Counted from the first letter of the stretch, positions 26,889 to 36,163 are shown. The stretch is 64,000 bases of DNA from Bacteroidota bacterium (GCA_029781865.1 JAKOVW010000081.1:186001-250000); one strand, 5' to 3'. The notes: a model not told the origin generated them from the sequence alone. Numbers and translations are program-made.

Positions 26889-26896
26889 CAAAATTA
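26889..26896 (-). promoter_or_regulatory. Bacteroidota -7 promoter element (TAATTTTG)
   Basis: The minus-strand TAATTTTG lies seven bases before the ATG of the giant envelope protein, implying a very short leader. Confidence 0.4.
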
Positions 26897-26904
26897 TACG
26901 ATAG

Positions 26905-27540
26905 ATGAATATTAAAGCATTCTGTTTCAATCCATTTTATGAAAATACATATATCCTCTACGAGGATCACGGTGAAGCATGGATTTTTGATCCTGGTTGC
27001 TCCAATCGGCAGGAAGAAAGGGATTTGTCTGCATTTATTAATGATCACAAAATAACCCTGACCCGACTATTGCTGACCCATGCCCATATTGACCATATAT
27101 TGGGCTTGAATTTTATTTTTAAAGAATATTCTTTACTACCGGAACTCCATAATCTGGAAGAACAGGTTTACAATTCTGCAATGCAAGTCGCACAAATTTA
27201 TGGTATTCCCTTTGATGGAACTCCGAAATTAGGATCGTATATTATTGATAATCAAATAATTAAGTTTGGCAATCAAAATGTATTGTGTATTTTAACTCCA
27301 GGACATAGTCCCGGAAGTGTGAGTTTTTTCCTAAAGGAGCAAAAAATATTGATATCTGGTGATGTTTTGTTTGAAGGAAGTATTGGCAGAACTGATCTGC
27401 CTGGAGGGGACTATAATACATTAATTCATAGTATAAAATCAAGATTGTATCCATTGGGAAATGACGTAATCGTTTATCCGGGTCATGGCGGACTGACTAC
27501 AATAGGTCAGGAAAAATTGACCAACCCTTTTTTAAATTAG
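26905..27540 (+). CDS. MBL-fold metallo-hydrolase (glyoxalase II-like)
   Basis: A 211-residue cytoplasmic metallo-beta-lactamase-fold enzyme. Zinc ligands are visible in LLTHAHIDHILG (HxHxDH), LTPGHSPGSVSFF, ISGDVLFEGSIGRTDLPGGD and VYPGHGGLTTIG. The set matches the short glyoxalase II-like hydrolase group (YcbL-type), which hydrolyses thioesters such as S-lactoylglutathione analogues. The true substrate is unknown. It is a single gene, divergent from 23663-26881 (23 bases between starts). Confidence 0.88.
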   Translation: MNIKAFCFNPFYENTYILYEDHGEAWIFDPGCSNRQEERDLSAFINDHKITLTRLLLTHAHIDHILGLNFIFKEYSLLPELHNLEEQVYNSAMQVAQIYGIPFDGTPKLGSYIIDNQIIKFGNQNVLCILTPGHSPGSVSFFLKEQKILISGDVLFEGSIGRTDLPGGDYNTLIHSIKSRLYPLGNDVIVYPGHGGLTTIGQEKLTNPFLN

Positions 27541-28389
27541 TTTTGACCTGACTTATTATTTTAAATTGAGGATTAAAACACAGTTTGAAATCTTTAGATC
27601 TATTAAAATATAGTGTAGTACAACAAGCCTGGATTGGTTACTCCGGGCTTCAAAAGGGATGGTTGACTTAAACTAAAAATACTTAAGCTCTTATTGGGTT
27701 GAGAGTTCTCTAAAATACAATCCCGTCTATGACCGCTTCATTGGGTTGATTAATCTGAATGGTCTTATAAGTTTATTGATTTTTAGATATTTTCTTACGG
27801 TTATCTATAATCATGTTTAATTGAACTCTGTTTAGCGTTACCAATAAAGCGGCATCTATTCATAGACTTATACATTTAAATGGTTGTCAGAATGACTCTT
27901 TTTGCAGTATGGCTACTATTGATAACCCAAATTTTTCCGGGCTCAGAGCAATAATTTAGGAGAAGGCTAATTTTGGGTAATTAAAATAGTTCCACGTGGA
28001 ACTATTTTATAACTTATTGATATTCTATAATTTACATTGTAAAAGCTGATAACCCAGCAAAATCAGATGAAGATGTATTCAAAAAAGGGCGGGATATACA
28101 GTTTAAGAGCAAATACCGTCCAATAAAGGTCTTCTAAACCGTAGAGATTTAAATTCAATGGGATAAACTGATATTTTGCTACCTATAATTATTCATCTGG
28201 TTGGGTAAAATAAAAAGAAATGGAGTTTAAGGAGAGACCAGGTAAAAGAAAGCAGAATCAGAAAGCCATTGCAGGTTATGCAAATACTAAATTTGGGAAT
28301 GAAGTATAAGTCGAAACTTAGAATTATTCCGATATGAATTAAGAAGAAGATTGTAAGGAAAAGTCAAATATGTGAGCCGGGATAAGCAA
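27541..28389. other. Gene-free region carrying a parS-type site
   Basis: About 850 bases without a convincing gene in any frame; the longest frames are short and without motifs. A hairpin-capable pair AAGCCTGGA/TCCGGGCTT lies at 27625-27650 with no T-run. The 10-mer TGATAACCCA occurs at about 27914 and 28047. The outstanding element is the perfect palindrome at 27982-28009. The right end (28220-28309) holds a 29-codon frame of no support. Confidence 0.6.
27982..28009. promoter_or_regulatory. parS: parS-type centromere site (ParB-binding palindrome)
   Basis: This is a perfect 28-base palindrome centred between 27995 and 27996. Its core GTTCCACGTGGAAC (27989-28002) matches the chromosomal parS consensus of many bacteria. 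B. subtilis has the same layout with TTTCACGTGAAA, and several phyla use the TTCCACGTGGAA form. ParB-CTP clamps load at parS and spread to organise and segregate the origin region. Only one copy was noticed in this window, and parA/parB are not here. Intergenic location and perfect symmetry make chance unlikely. Confidence 0.85.
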
Positions 28390-29442
28390 TTAGCTTCTTT
28401 CCATTACCCATTTTGCCACGCTCGGCGCCAGCTCTTTTTGAGATTTAGCACCAACAAAAACACCTATGTGTCCACCTGGAAAAGCATAGAGTTGTTTATC
28501 GGTACTGCCTATATGATCCATAACAGCTTTAGTGGATTCGTTGGGAATGATGTTGTCTTCTGTGGCATAAACATTCAAAAATGGGACTGTCATTTTTTTA
28601 AGGTCTACTTTTTTGCCATCCATTTCAAATGTGCCCTGTATCAGTTTATTATCCCGGAATAAGTCTTTGATATACTTGCGATACATTTCACCGGATAGGT
28701 CTGGACAATCGTTTTTCCATTTCTCCATTCTGAGAAAATTCATCAATTTGTCTTTATCCCCTAACATGTCCATAACTCCAAAATATTTGGCTATGTCCAT
28801 ACTCGGCTTCAACATACTAAATGCTGAGTTCATCATTTCAGCACTGATGACTCCTTTGCTGTCTACCATGGTATCAACATCCACATACTTGGTCCACTTA
28901 TAAAGCATATTGCAATGGGTGTCAGTGAAATCATACGGTGCCACAAAAGTGGTAAGCGTTTTCAGTTTTTCAGGATAGATGGATGCATAAATCATACTGA
29001 ACAAGCCACCCTGGCAAATGCCCATTTTGTGGATCTTATTGACCTGATGTTTTTGTCTGATAAAATCAATGGCATTATTTAGATATCCAAGAATATAATC
29101 TTCCATGGTCAGATATCTGTCTGCCCTGGTTGGATAGCCCCAGTCCATGATATAAATGTCCAGTCCTTCTTCCAATAACTTTTTCATCAGGGAGCGATCG
29201 GGTTGAAGATCCAGGACGTCATGGCGGTTCATGATAGCAAAAGATACCAACACTGGAATTTTACATTTAGGTGGTGTTTCTCTGATGTAATGGTACATTT
29301 TTACTTTATCGCATTCCCAAACCAGTTCTTTGGGTGTGTTTGCAACCACTACTTCTCCGATATCCTTCAATGTTTCATAACCTTTTTGAAGTTTTTCGTT
29401 CGCTGTAAACAGCTCATTGTATATAGACTTGGTATTTATCAT
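28390..29442 (-). CDS. phaC: Class III poly(3-hydroxyalkanoate) synthase, catalytic subunit PhaC
   Basis: This 350-residue enzyme has the length of class III PhaC. It polymerises (R)-3-hydroxyacyl-CoA into storage granules together with PhaE. The lipase-like box with catalytic Cys is KMGICQGGLFSMIY (G-x-C-x-G-G). The catalytic Asp is in NVYATEDNIIPNEST and the His in FPGGHIGVFVG. Upstream on the same strand lies phaE, separated by a terminator-like hairpin and a fresh -7 element at 29462-29469. phaC may therefore be transcribed both by readthrough and from its own promoter. Confidence 0.92.
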   Translation of the reverse strand: MINTKSIYNELFTANEKLQKGYETLKDIGEVVVANTPKELVWECDKVKMYHYIRETPPKCKIPVLVSFAIMNRHDVLDLQPDRSLMKKLLEEGLDIYIMDWGYPTRADRYLTMEDYILGYLNNAIDFIRQKHQVNKIHKMGICQGGLFSMIYASIYPEKLKTLTTFVAPYDFTDTHCNMLYKWTKYVDVDTMVDSKGVISAEMMNSAFSMLKPSMDIAKYFGVMDMLGDKDKLMNFLRMEKWKNDCPDLSGEMYRKYIKDLFRDNKLIQGTFEMDGKKVDLKKMTVPFLNVYATEDNIIPNESTKAVMDHIGSTDKQLYAFPGGHIGVFVGAKSQKELAPSVAKWVMERS

Positions 29443-29461
29443 TTTAATAATTTAGAATTTG

Positions 29462-29469
29462 CAAAAATA
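29462..29469 (-). promoter_or_regulatory. Candidate phaC promoter -7 element (TATTTTTG)
   Basis: The minus strand reads TATTTTTG 19 bases before the phaC ATG, overlapping the T-tract of the preceding hairpin. Confidence 0.4.
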
Positions 29470-29497
29470 AAAAAAGCCCGAAGAAGATTCAGGCTTT
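29467..29497 (-). terminator. Terminator-like hairpin between phaE and phaC
   Basis: On the minus strand AAAGCCTGAA (29497-29488) pairs with TTCGGGCTTT (29482-29473), with one G-T wobble and a five-base loop. A T-rich tract follows. It lies after the phaE stop and before phaC, so it could lower phaC expression relative to phaE. Confidence 0.65.
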
Positions 29498-29531
29498 CTG
29501 CTTTTTATAAAACGTAGTAGATAGATTCTTC

Positions 29532-30989
29532 TCATTTCTTTTTGGAAGTTGCTTTGGTTTCTTCAATTTTTTCAGATGGATTAAGCTTTCTTTCAAGTTG
29601 GCGGTACATTTTCTTTAAATCATAGAGGCTCTTGTAAACTTCATCCATTTCACTACGCGTAGCCACGGGTAGATTTACAAAAAACATTTTTTCCATTTGC
29701 AAATCAACTTCCTGTTTGATTTTTAACTGAAGACTGTTGACTTCAGTCATCAATTTGCTGTATTCATCACTCTGAAATAAAGTACCATAAACTTCATCGC
29801 CCGTCATTAACCAATCCTGAAAAATTTTGATAATGCTTTCAATACTTTCTCCTTTCTGGATTTTAGAGCTTACATTCTGAGCAACATTTTCCATAACCTT
29901 TATTCCATGTTGATACATCATGTATTGCAACTCACTGTTCTTAATATTGAATTGCAGCATATTGTCATAGATTTCATTCCAGATTTTAGCCTGTTTTACA
30001 TTGCTGTTTTCTTCTACAAGCCTTGATAATGGGGACACTGCTTCGTTCATTGCTGTTCTCCAGTTTGAATACATTTCCATCATCTGATTAAATGGATTTG
30101 AATTCATCCACGGATTATTTTGCATTTGTGACTTAAAATTCTGATAATAATTCATGCTCTGCTCACTGAATTGCTTCATGTACTGAATGAAGTTATGGTT
30201 GAATTGTTCCATTGACTTTTTGGACTCATCCGGCATGAAATGAAAAAACTTATCAATGAATTCTTTATATTTTTCAGGATTCAAAAGTTGTCTGAAAATA
30301 TCCAAATTGAAATTTTTGTCTTCAATATTTTTAAACATTGGTACCCATAATTCATAGAACTTGGAAAGGCTTTCGTTCATTTGATTCATTCCTTTAAATG
30401 AATCTGCAGCGGTCAGATTGGAAAATTTTTTCCACCAATCGCCATAACCGGAATTCATCAGATCAAAATATTGCTTTGCATAATGACTCCATTGATTCAT
30501 TCCTTCATGCATTTTATTTTGCATGGTAGCCATTGAATTATTGTTCATCATATTGAATAATGGACTTGTGTTCATGGCATTCATCCATTGACCATTATTC
30601 TTTGACATAAAATTTTGCCAGTTATTCATCCAATCGTTTGGATTTGGCGATATGGACGAATTTGCCATGCTATTATTTGCATTAAACACACTCTTAGCCC
30701 AATGCATTTGGTTGTCAAACCATTGTTCAAAATAGTTTTTGGTATTTTCTGAATTTTGATTCATTTCTTTTGCGGTTTCGTTGATTGTATTGTTTGTTTT
30801 TTCAATAAATTCTGCTGAAGTATGAGCGATTTCTTTGAATAATTTATTCCCCTTATCCAGAGTTTCATTTACAAATGGAAGGTCTTTTGTAAGTTTTTTC
30901 GTCGTTTCAACAACCTGGTCAACAACATTGGACTGGGTTTCTATCATTAAATCTACAAGATTTTTTGAATTGTTGTTATTCGTTTCCAT
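29532..30989 (-). CDS. phaE: PhaE-like subunit of class III PHA synthase
   Basis: A 485-residue hydrophilic protein rich in Asn, Met, Gln, Trp and Phe. It opens with phasin-like amphipathic helices (LVDLMIETQSNVVDQVVETT). A repetitive Asn/Met/Trp central region follows (about 95-200). The C-terminal half resembles PhaE, with EIYDNMLQFNIKNSELQYMM and a closing basic coiled coil EVYKSLYDLKKMYRQLERKL. PhaE activates PhaC and sits on granules. It is longer than usual (about 350), the excess being mainly the phasin-like N-terminal part. Position beside phaC and opposite phaJ supports the call. Confidence 0.8.
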   Translation of the reverse strand: METNNNNSKNLVDLMIETQSNVVDQVVETTKKLTKDLPFVNETLDKGNKLFKEIAHTSAEFIEKTNNTINETAKEMNQNSENTKNYFEQWFDNQMHWAKSVFNANNSMANSSISPNPNDWMNNWQNFMSKNNGQWMNAMNTSPLFNMMNNNSMATMQNKMHEGMNQWSHYAKQYFDLMNSGYGDWWKKFSNLTAADSFKGMNQMNESLSKFYELWVPMFKNIEDKNFNLDIFRQLLNPEKYKEFIDKFFHFMPDESKKSMEQFNHNFIQYMKQFSEQSMNYYQNFKSQMQNNPWMNSNPFNQMMEMYSNWRTAMNEAVSPLSRLVEENSNVKQAKIWNEIYDNMLQFNIKNSELQYMMYQHGIKVMENVAQNVSSKIQKGESIESIIKIFQDWLMTGDEVYGTLFQSDEYSKLMTEVNSLQLKIKQEVDLQMEKMFFVNLPVATRSEMDEVYKSLYDLKKMYRQLERKLNPSEKIEETKATSKKK

Positions 30990-31031
30990 ATGTTTTATTT
31001 AATTGATTAGAGAATTATTAATATTGCACTG

Positions 31032-31039
31032 CAAAATTA
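31032..31039 (-). promoter_or_regulatory. Candidate phaE promoter -7 element (TAATTTTG)
   Basis: The minus-strand TAATTTTG lies 42 bases before the phaE ATG. The operator-like palindrome at 31041-31063 occupies the spacer directly upstream, towards the -33 position. Confidence 0.45.
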
Positions 31040-31040
31040 C

Positions 31041-31063
31041 TACAGGACGGATTACCGCCTGTA
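31041..31063. promoter_or_regulatory. Operator-like palindrome between phaE and phaJ
   Basis: The arms TACAGGACGG (31041-31050) and CCGCCTGTA (31055-31063) are inverted repeats with one extra base in the left arm, around ATTA. It covers the spacer of the candidate phaE promoter and lies 25 bases before the phaJ start. The 12-mer TTATTAATATTG repeats directly on both sides (31015-31026, 31070-31081). A PHA-responsive repressor such as PhaR could bind here (inference). Confidence 0.4.
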
Positions 31064-31087
31064 AAGTATTTATTAATATTGGTTAAG

Positions 31088-31495
31088 ATGATACAAAAAG
31101 GAGATCAGTTCAAACACAGATTCAGTTACACTCAGGAAGATGTCAATCTTTACGCTAAAGTTTCAGGTGATATCAATCCACTTCACATCGATGCAGAAGC
31201 AGGCAAAAACAGTATTTTTGGCAGAAACATTATACATGGCTTTTTAGGTGCAAGTGTTTTTACAAAAATATTTGGTGCATTATGGATGGCCGATGGACAT
31301 GTATATTTAAAACAAACCATGCAATGGTTAAAGCCGATGTTTGTCGATACAAACTATGAAGCAGTCATTACTGTAAAAGAAGTATTTCCAGACAAAAACA
31401 GAGTGCTTTATGATTGTGCGATTTATGATACTACTACCGGCGAACAAACATTTACAGGGGAAGCCTTGCTTATGAATAAAAAGCAATATGTTTGA
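31088..31495 (+). CDS. phaJ: MaoC-like (R)-specific enoyl-CoA hydratase, PhaJ type
   Basis: About 135 residues, a hot-dog fold hydratase that turns trans-2-enoyl-CoA into (R)-3-hydroxyacyl-CoA, the monomer for PhaC. The catalytic Asp-x5-His motif is in SGDINPLHIDAEAGKNSIFG, followed by NIIHGFLGASVF, the MaoC signature. The start is ATG 31088; a TTG at 31079 would add three residues. It is divergent from phaE/phaC across about 100 bases with shared regulatory sites, so it likely links fatty-acid beta-oxidation to PHA synthesis. General MaoC hydratases are the main alternative. Confidence 0.85.
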   Translation: MIQKGDQFKHRFSYTQEDVNLYAKVSGDINPLHIDAEAGKNSIFGRNIIHGFLGASVFTKIFGALWMADGHVYLKQTMQWLKPMFVDTNYEAVITVKEVFPDKNRVLYDCAIYDTTTGEQTFTGEALLMNKKQYV

Positions 31496-31505
31496 TATAT
31501 AAAAA

Positions 31506-31537
31506 AAAATCTGTTCGCCTTTTAACGAACAGATTTT
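31506..31537. terminator. Bidirectional terminator between phaJ and the metalloprotease gene
   Basis: The 12-base arms AAAATCTGTTCG and CGAACAGATTTT are perfectly complementary around an eight-base loop. T-runs follow on both strands, longest on the minus strand. It lies just after the phaJ stop and 40 bases after the minus-strand protease gene. Confidence 0.85.
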
Positions 31538-31576
31538 AAGTAGGAAAATAAATTTAACTCCCTGTCTAAACTCTAA

Positions 31577-34180
31577 TTACTCCAACTTAATTAACTTTCT
31601 TACGAAATTATCGTTTTTAGATTTTATCTGAATTAGATAAGTGTTTGGAATCAATTCGCCTGAATCTATTGCGAATGAGTTATTTCCTGAAAATGCTTTT
31701 ATTGATTTTGACATGATCAAACGTCCCAGTTGATCCATAACAAGAAGTTGAACATCCTGATCCTGATTTGCATAAAAGTCGAGGTGTAAATCATTCGAGA
31801 ACGGATTCGGATGAATGTTTACATAATCGATGTGTTCTTTTTCTGAGTTGGGATTAACCAATCCTCCTGCTGCTTTTATGCTTACCGTATAGTCTTCAAC
31901 TTCTCCATAAGTATAAGTCATACATGAAGTCGAAAATCCATTGTATTTCAATGCCACTCTCATTCTTACATTAGCTGAAGCTGCTCCTGCCGGAACAGTA
32001 AAGCTTGAACTCAATAATGCAGTACTCGCAGAAGCTACAGAGACTACCATTTCACCGGCATCATCAAATGAATTATTATTATTAAAGTCAATCCAAACTC
32101 TCCAGTATAATGTGCCGGAGCTTCCGGTTGTTCCACATTGATAGTTTATTGGATAAGTGGCGCCTTTGGTAACGTTTGCAATTAAACTCGTACCATTGTA
32201 ATAGCCACCATCAGATCCGGAAGTCCTGTCTATATTAGTAAGATTGACTCGTTTGATCCATTCATAACTTGCAATCTGACCTTTAGATACACAATATCCG
32301 GAAAGGGTGGTAAATGTAAGCGCGGATGTAAATGCACCCTGACTGGATCCGCATACAGCCTGTACCCGCACTGAGTATGATGTACCCGGATTCATTCCGG
32401 TTAAATTTACAGTTGTCGTTGAAACATTTACTTGAGTCCAGGTATTTCCTGAAGCCAGTTTGTATTGAAAGTTATAGGATGTAGCACCGCTCACTGCTCC
32501 CCAGGAAATTGTCGCAGAGGATTGCGTAATGTTTGAAGCTGCCAGATTTGTTGGTGTTCCGCAACCACTTCCACTTCCTGTGGTGAAATTAACTGTTGCA
32601 GAATAAGCACTGGATCCGGAAGGACAAACTGCTTTTACTCTTGTGTTATACAAAGTTCCACCGGTAAGTCCTGTCATATTATAGCTAGTAGCAGTAGTAC
32701 TAATAGCAGTCCATGTCGAACCTGAATTGGTTTTATATTCAAAACTATAAGAAGTAGCACCGGATACTGCATTCCAACTTCCGGTTGCTGTTGTTTGTGT
32801 AATGTTACTTATGGCAAGTCCGGTAGGAGTAGTACAACCACCACCGCCGCCGCCGCAACTTGAATTCAAGCAATTAGCAGCAGCAACTCTTGATCTGATT
32901 TTATCACCCGGTTGTGGGCCAAAACCATTATTAAAATTAATTCCATAACTGGTAAGATGGCAATAACTCATAATTGTTCCACCATTGTTTGGAGCAGGTC
33001 CTTTGGCACAACCTCCTTCAGGAGTATAACAGTTGTCAAGAGCACCGCCAACCCATCCACACCAATGCGTATGATTTGATCCAAGATTATGACCCATTTC
33101 ATGTGTCATTACTTCTACAGTCCAGCTATATGTTGGTACACTGGCATATGATGAAGATATATTGCTGTAAGCGTATTTGTAGCTACTGCAAAGCACATCA
33201 ACCCAGGCAACTCCTCCGATATTGTTGCCACCTAAAGCAGCTAAATGTGCAATATCTCCGTTGAATGTCGGCCTTGCAGCTTTAAACTGATTTAATGCAT
33301 CAATTGAACTTGTTTTACTATAGCTGTCTGCTGTTGTCCATACATAGATCTCAGATATGGCAGTATTTATACTTTCATTGGCATACAAGGTGGCCACATT
33401 GTTGAATACTGAAGTGATCCAGTTGATCGTATTTGTGGTACCTCCTTTGTTTTGATAAAGGGCATAATCACATTCAATATAAACTCTTACGCAATCACCA
33501 GCTCCGGTTATGCCTCTTGGTTGAATAGGTTGCTGAACTTTTTCCAACTCATCGGAAAAACATTCGAAAGGAAATTCTGCGGGTATGTCTTTGTCATTAT
33601 AAAGGATCAATTCTCCCAAACCTGAATCTGAAGGTTGGATAATCATATTACCTCCTTCGTATGTGAAGCTTCCGATAATTTCATTTTCAAAAAAACTTAT
33701 GGAAGCAACAGAATTGTTTTCATCTCCTTCCACCACACCGCGGTAATAAACACCGGGAAGGAAGTTATAAGGAGTCTTTTGATTGGAAGAGGTGAAAACA
33801 TTAAAACCATCTGCCAACAGATTGACCTTGATGAGTTGTAAGTTTATTAATTCCCTGTCACTTTTAGGAATGGTAAGTGTAACTTGTTGAGGAGCCTCTT
33901 TTAGTAAAGTTCTCAAAACAGCAGGATTCGCTTCCAAAACCTTAAGTTTATCGTTCATCTTGCTTCGCACAGCTGTTTGTTGATTTTTGCTGACGGTCAG
34001 GGCCTCTATTTTATGAAATAAGACTCCTGATTTCTTAGCATCTTTAACTGCTTGTGCAACCCTCGAAACAGGAGCCAAATCCTGTTCATTTACCTTAATT
34101 TCCGTAATCTGCTGGGAATAAAGGTTGAAAGTAAATAAAAGGCAAATCCATGCCGGGAAATGGGTTTTTAAGTAATTCAT
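31577..34180 (-). CDS. Secreted zincin metalloprotease with FN3, GEVED and T9SS sorting domains
   Basis: This 867-residue multidomain protein has a signal peptide (about 1-22) and a propeptide-like region to about 220. A reprolysin-like zinc protease domain (about 225-440) carries HEMGHNLGSNHTH near residue 357 and the Met-turn-like IMSYCH. A poly-Gly linker leads to two fibronectin type III domains (about 447-535 and 537-625). A GEVED domain follows (about 630-770, with TYGEVEDYTVSI) and a C-terminal T9SS type A sorting domain (VNIHPNPFSNDLHLDFY). It is probably exported through T9SS as an extracellular protease. It is one of three T9SS cargo genes in the window. Confidence 0.9.
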   Translation of the reverse strand: MNYLKTHFPAWICLLFTFNLYSQQITEIKVNEQDLAPVSRVAQAVKDAKKSGVLFHKIEALTVSKNQQTAVRSKMNDKLKVLEANPAVLRTLLKEAPQQVTLTIPKSDRELINLQLIKVNLLADGFNVFTSSNQKTPYNFLPGVYYRGVVEGDENNSVASISFFENEIIGSFTYEGGNMIIQPSDSGLGELILYNDKDIPAEFPFECFSDELEKVQQPIQPRGITGAGDCVRVYIECDYALYQNKGGTTNTINWITSVFNNVATLYANESINTAISEIYVWTTADSYSKTSSIDALNQFKAARPTFNGDIAHLAALGGNNIGGVAWVDVLCSSYKYAYSNISSSYASVPTYSWTVEVMTHEMGHNLGSNHTHWCGWVGGALDNCYTPEGGCAKGPAPNNGGTIMSYCHLTSYGINFNNGFGPQPGDKIRSRVAAANCLNSSCGGGGGGCTTPTGLAISNITQTTATGSWNAVSGATSYSFEYKTNSGSTWTAISTTATSYNMTGLTGGTLYNTRVKAVCPSGSSAYSATVNFTTGSGSGCGTPTNLAASNITQSSATISWGAVSGATSYNFQYKLASGNTWTQVNVSTTTVNLTGMNPGTSYSVRVQAVCGSSQGAFTSALTFTTLSGYCVSKGQIASYEWIKRVNLTNIDRTSGSDGGYYNGTSLIANVTKGATYPINYQCGTTGSSGTLYWRVWIDFNNNNSFDDAGEMVVSVASASTALLSSSFTVPAGAASANVRMRVALKYNGFSTSCMTYTYGEVEDYTVSIKAAGGLVNPNSEKEHIDYVNIHPNPFSNDLHLDFYANQDQDVQLLVMDQLGRLIMSKSIKAFSGNNSFAIDSGELIPNTYLIQIKSKNDNFVRKLIKLE

Positions 34181-34669
34181 TATACTGTTTTTTAAGTAAA
34201 GAAAGCTTACTTTGGCCGAAATGGATATGTAGGGTAAAATTCGAACACAAAAATAAACGAAATATTCACTTATGCAATCAGGGTAAACCCTGAATCAAAA
34301 AAATCAGGGTTTTCACGGATACTGTTAAAATTACGGATCATAAAACGCAAATTTAATAATATAAATAATATCAATGTATAAATCAATTACATCCAGTATA
34401 ATTCAATTGATCGTTTAATCAAATCGTGAAAAATTTAATACATATTGAATACAACTATTAACAAAAAATGAAGTGAAAATATTTTGTAATTCACAATCAA
34501 TATCTATGCAACAAAGAAATAGCTTCAAATCGTATGCATTTCTGTATGTTTAGCTAAGCAGCCAGCTAAAGAACATAATCGAATGAATTATTGAAATTCA
34601 TCTATTTCAATCTACTGAATAATTGACATTGAGTTAGAACGATCGGTGTGCTAATAGTAAAATGTGCAA
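34181..34669. promoter_or_regulatory. Intergenic region: protease promoter and alternating inverted repeats
   Basis: This 489-base AT-rich gap has no gene. A promoter for the protease is visible on the minus strand: TATTTTTG at 34255-34248 and TTG at 34277-34275, spacing 19. Directly upstream of the -33 are CAGGGT (34279-34284), ACCCTGA (34287-34293) and TCAGGGT (34304-34310). These can pair in two mutually exclusive ways and may be an activator or operator site. From 34320 to 34669 nothing recognisable is seen. Confidence 0.45.
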
Positions 34670-36088
34670 TTAGCATTCCACCACATTGACCGGAATGAAT
34701 ATCGCGAGTCCACCGTCGGCCGTTTCTTTGTATTTTGAATTCATATCATCTGCCGTTTCTTTCATGGTTTTGATCACGGCATCCAAACTCACCAGTGCTT
34801 TTTCAGGATCAGAATCCAAAGCAATCTGACATGCAGTTACGGCTTTGATGGCACCCATGGTATTTCGTTCAATGCAAGGTACCTGTACCAATCCTCCGAT
34901 CGGATCGCAGGTCATACCTAAATGATGTTCCATGGCAATTTCAGCTGCCATCATGGCCTGATTAAAATCTCCTCCCAAACATTCAGTCAATGCAGCAGCA
35001 GCCATTGCAGATGAAACTCCGATCTCAGCCTGACAACCGCCCATTGCGGCAGAAATCGTCGCTCCTTTTTTAAATAAGCTGCCTATTTCAGCTGCAGTTA
35101 ACAGAAACCGGATGATATCACCTTCTTTAAAATGTTCAGTGAAGCAAAAATGATACATTAATACAGCAGGAATTACTCCTGCTGCACCATTCGTAGGTGC
35201 CGTAACTATTCTACCAAATGCCGCATTTTCTTCATTGACCGCTAATGCAAAACAACTCAACCATTTTAATGTACTGCGAAAGTCATGCGAACTATTTCGA
35301 ATAGCTGCAATCCAAAGATCAACGTCATCGTATTCCTTATTGGGTAATAAGTTTTTGGCCATACCATGCGCTCTGCGTTGTACATTTAATCCGCCGGGTA
35401 AGGTACCATCTGTATGACAGGCTTTAAAAATGCAGCGCTTCATGACATCCCAGATTTGTGCGATGCCTTCTTTTATTTTTTCTTCAGTGCGGATGGCCAT
35501 TTCATTTTGCATCACAATTGCAGAAATGGGAAGTTGAAGTGAAGTACACCAGTTTTTTAATTCTGAAGCTGTGTCAATTGGATACGGCATATTAATTTCC
35601 ACCGCTTTGTTTTGTTCTCCTTCTTTAACCACAAATCCACCACCCACTGAATAATAGCTTAGACTTTGCGATGTACCATCATTTAGAAAAAGTCGGAATA
35701 GCATTCCATTTGAATGATAGGGTAGCGACTGATTGAATAAAAACAAAATGTCTTCATCGGGATGAAAAGAAATCTCTTTGATATGATTCAAACTTATTTT
35801 TAATTCTTCACGGACTTTATCTACTTTCAGACCTACCTGAGCAACCGGAATTGTTGAAGGGTCTTCACCGGATAGACCAAGTATCAGTGCAATGTCTGTC
35901 CCGTGTCCTTTACCTGTTTTAGCGAGTGAACCATAGAGTTCGATTTGTATTTTCTCTGCTTTATCCAAATAACCATTGCGTTGCATTTCTGCAATAAATT
36001 GCAGAGCTGCTTTCCAGGGTCCCATGGTATGGGAGCTGGAAGGACCAATCCCTATTTTAAATATATCAAATGCACTTATTCTTTCCAT
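34670..36088 (-). CDS. sdaA: L-serine ammonia-lyase (iron-sulfur, single-chain)
   Basis: This 472-residue enzyme deaminates L-serine to pyruvate and ammonia. The N-terminal beta domain carries [16 protein letters not shown]. The C-terminal alpha domain holds the cluster region [20 protein letters not shown] and [16 protein letters not shown], whose Cys residues bind the catalytic [4Fe-4S] cluster. The single-chain layout matches E. coli SdaA/SdaB rather than the split Firmicutes form. It ends at a gene-free gap. The neighbouring small Kazal gene is separated by 75 bases. Confidence 0.94.
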   Translation of the reverse strand: MERISAFDIFKIGIGPSSSHTMGPWKAALQFIAEMQRNGYLDKAEKIQIELYGSLAKTGKGHGTDIALILGLSGEDPSTIPVAQVGLKVDKVREELKISLNHIKEISFHPDEDILFLFNQSLPYHSNGMLFRLFLNDGTSQSLSYYSVGGGFVVKEGEQNKAVEINMPYPIDTASELKNWCTSLQLPISAIVMQNEMAIRTEEKIKEGIAQIWDVMKRCIFKACHTDGTLPGGLNVQRRAHGMAKNLLPNKEYDDVDLWIAAIRNSSHDFRSTLKWLSCFALAVNEENAAFGRIVTAPTNGAAGVIPAVLMYHFCFTEHFKEGDIIRFLLTAAEIGSLFKKGATISAAMGGCQAEIGVSSAMAAAALTECLGGDFNQAMMAAEIAMEHHLGMTCDPIGGLVQVPCIERNTMGAIKAVTACQIALDSDPEKALVSLDAVIKTMKETADDMNSKYKETADGGLAIFIPVNVVEC

Positions 36089-36163
36089 GTATTTACAATG
36101 CTATTAAACAATAGCTTCTGGTCTGATTTATTGTATTCAAAAGGATGAGTTCAAACCATTCAT

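Noticed and set aside
27625-27650. Terminator for the MBL hydrolase gene (AAGCCTGGA/TCCGGGCTT hairpin)
   Set aside because: No T-run on either strand and 85 bases from the stop; kept only as a possible structure.
28220-28309. 29-codon frame MEFKERPGKRKQNQKAIAGY... in the gene-free region
   Set aside because: No conservation evidence, no promoter, no ribosome site; length compatible with chance.
32974-33264. 96-codon plus-strand frame rich in His, Gln and Leu
   Set aside because: Antisense shadow of the metalloprotease catalytic domain.
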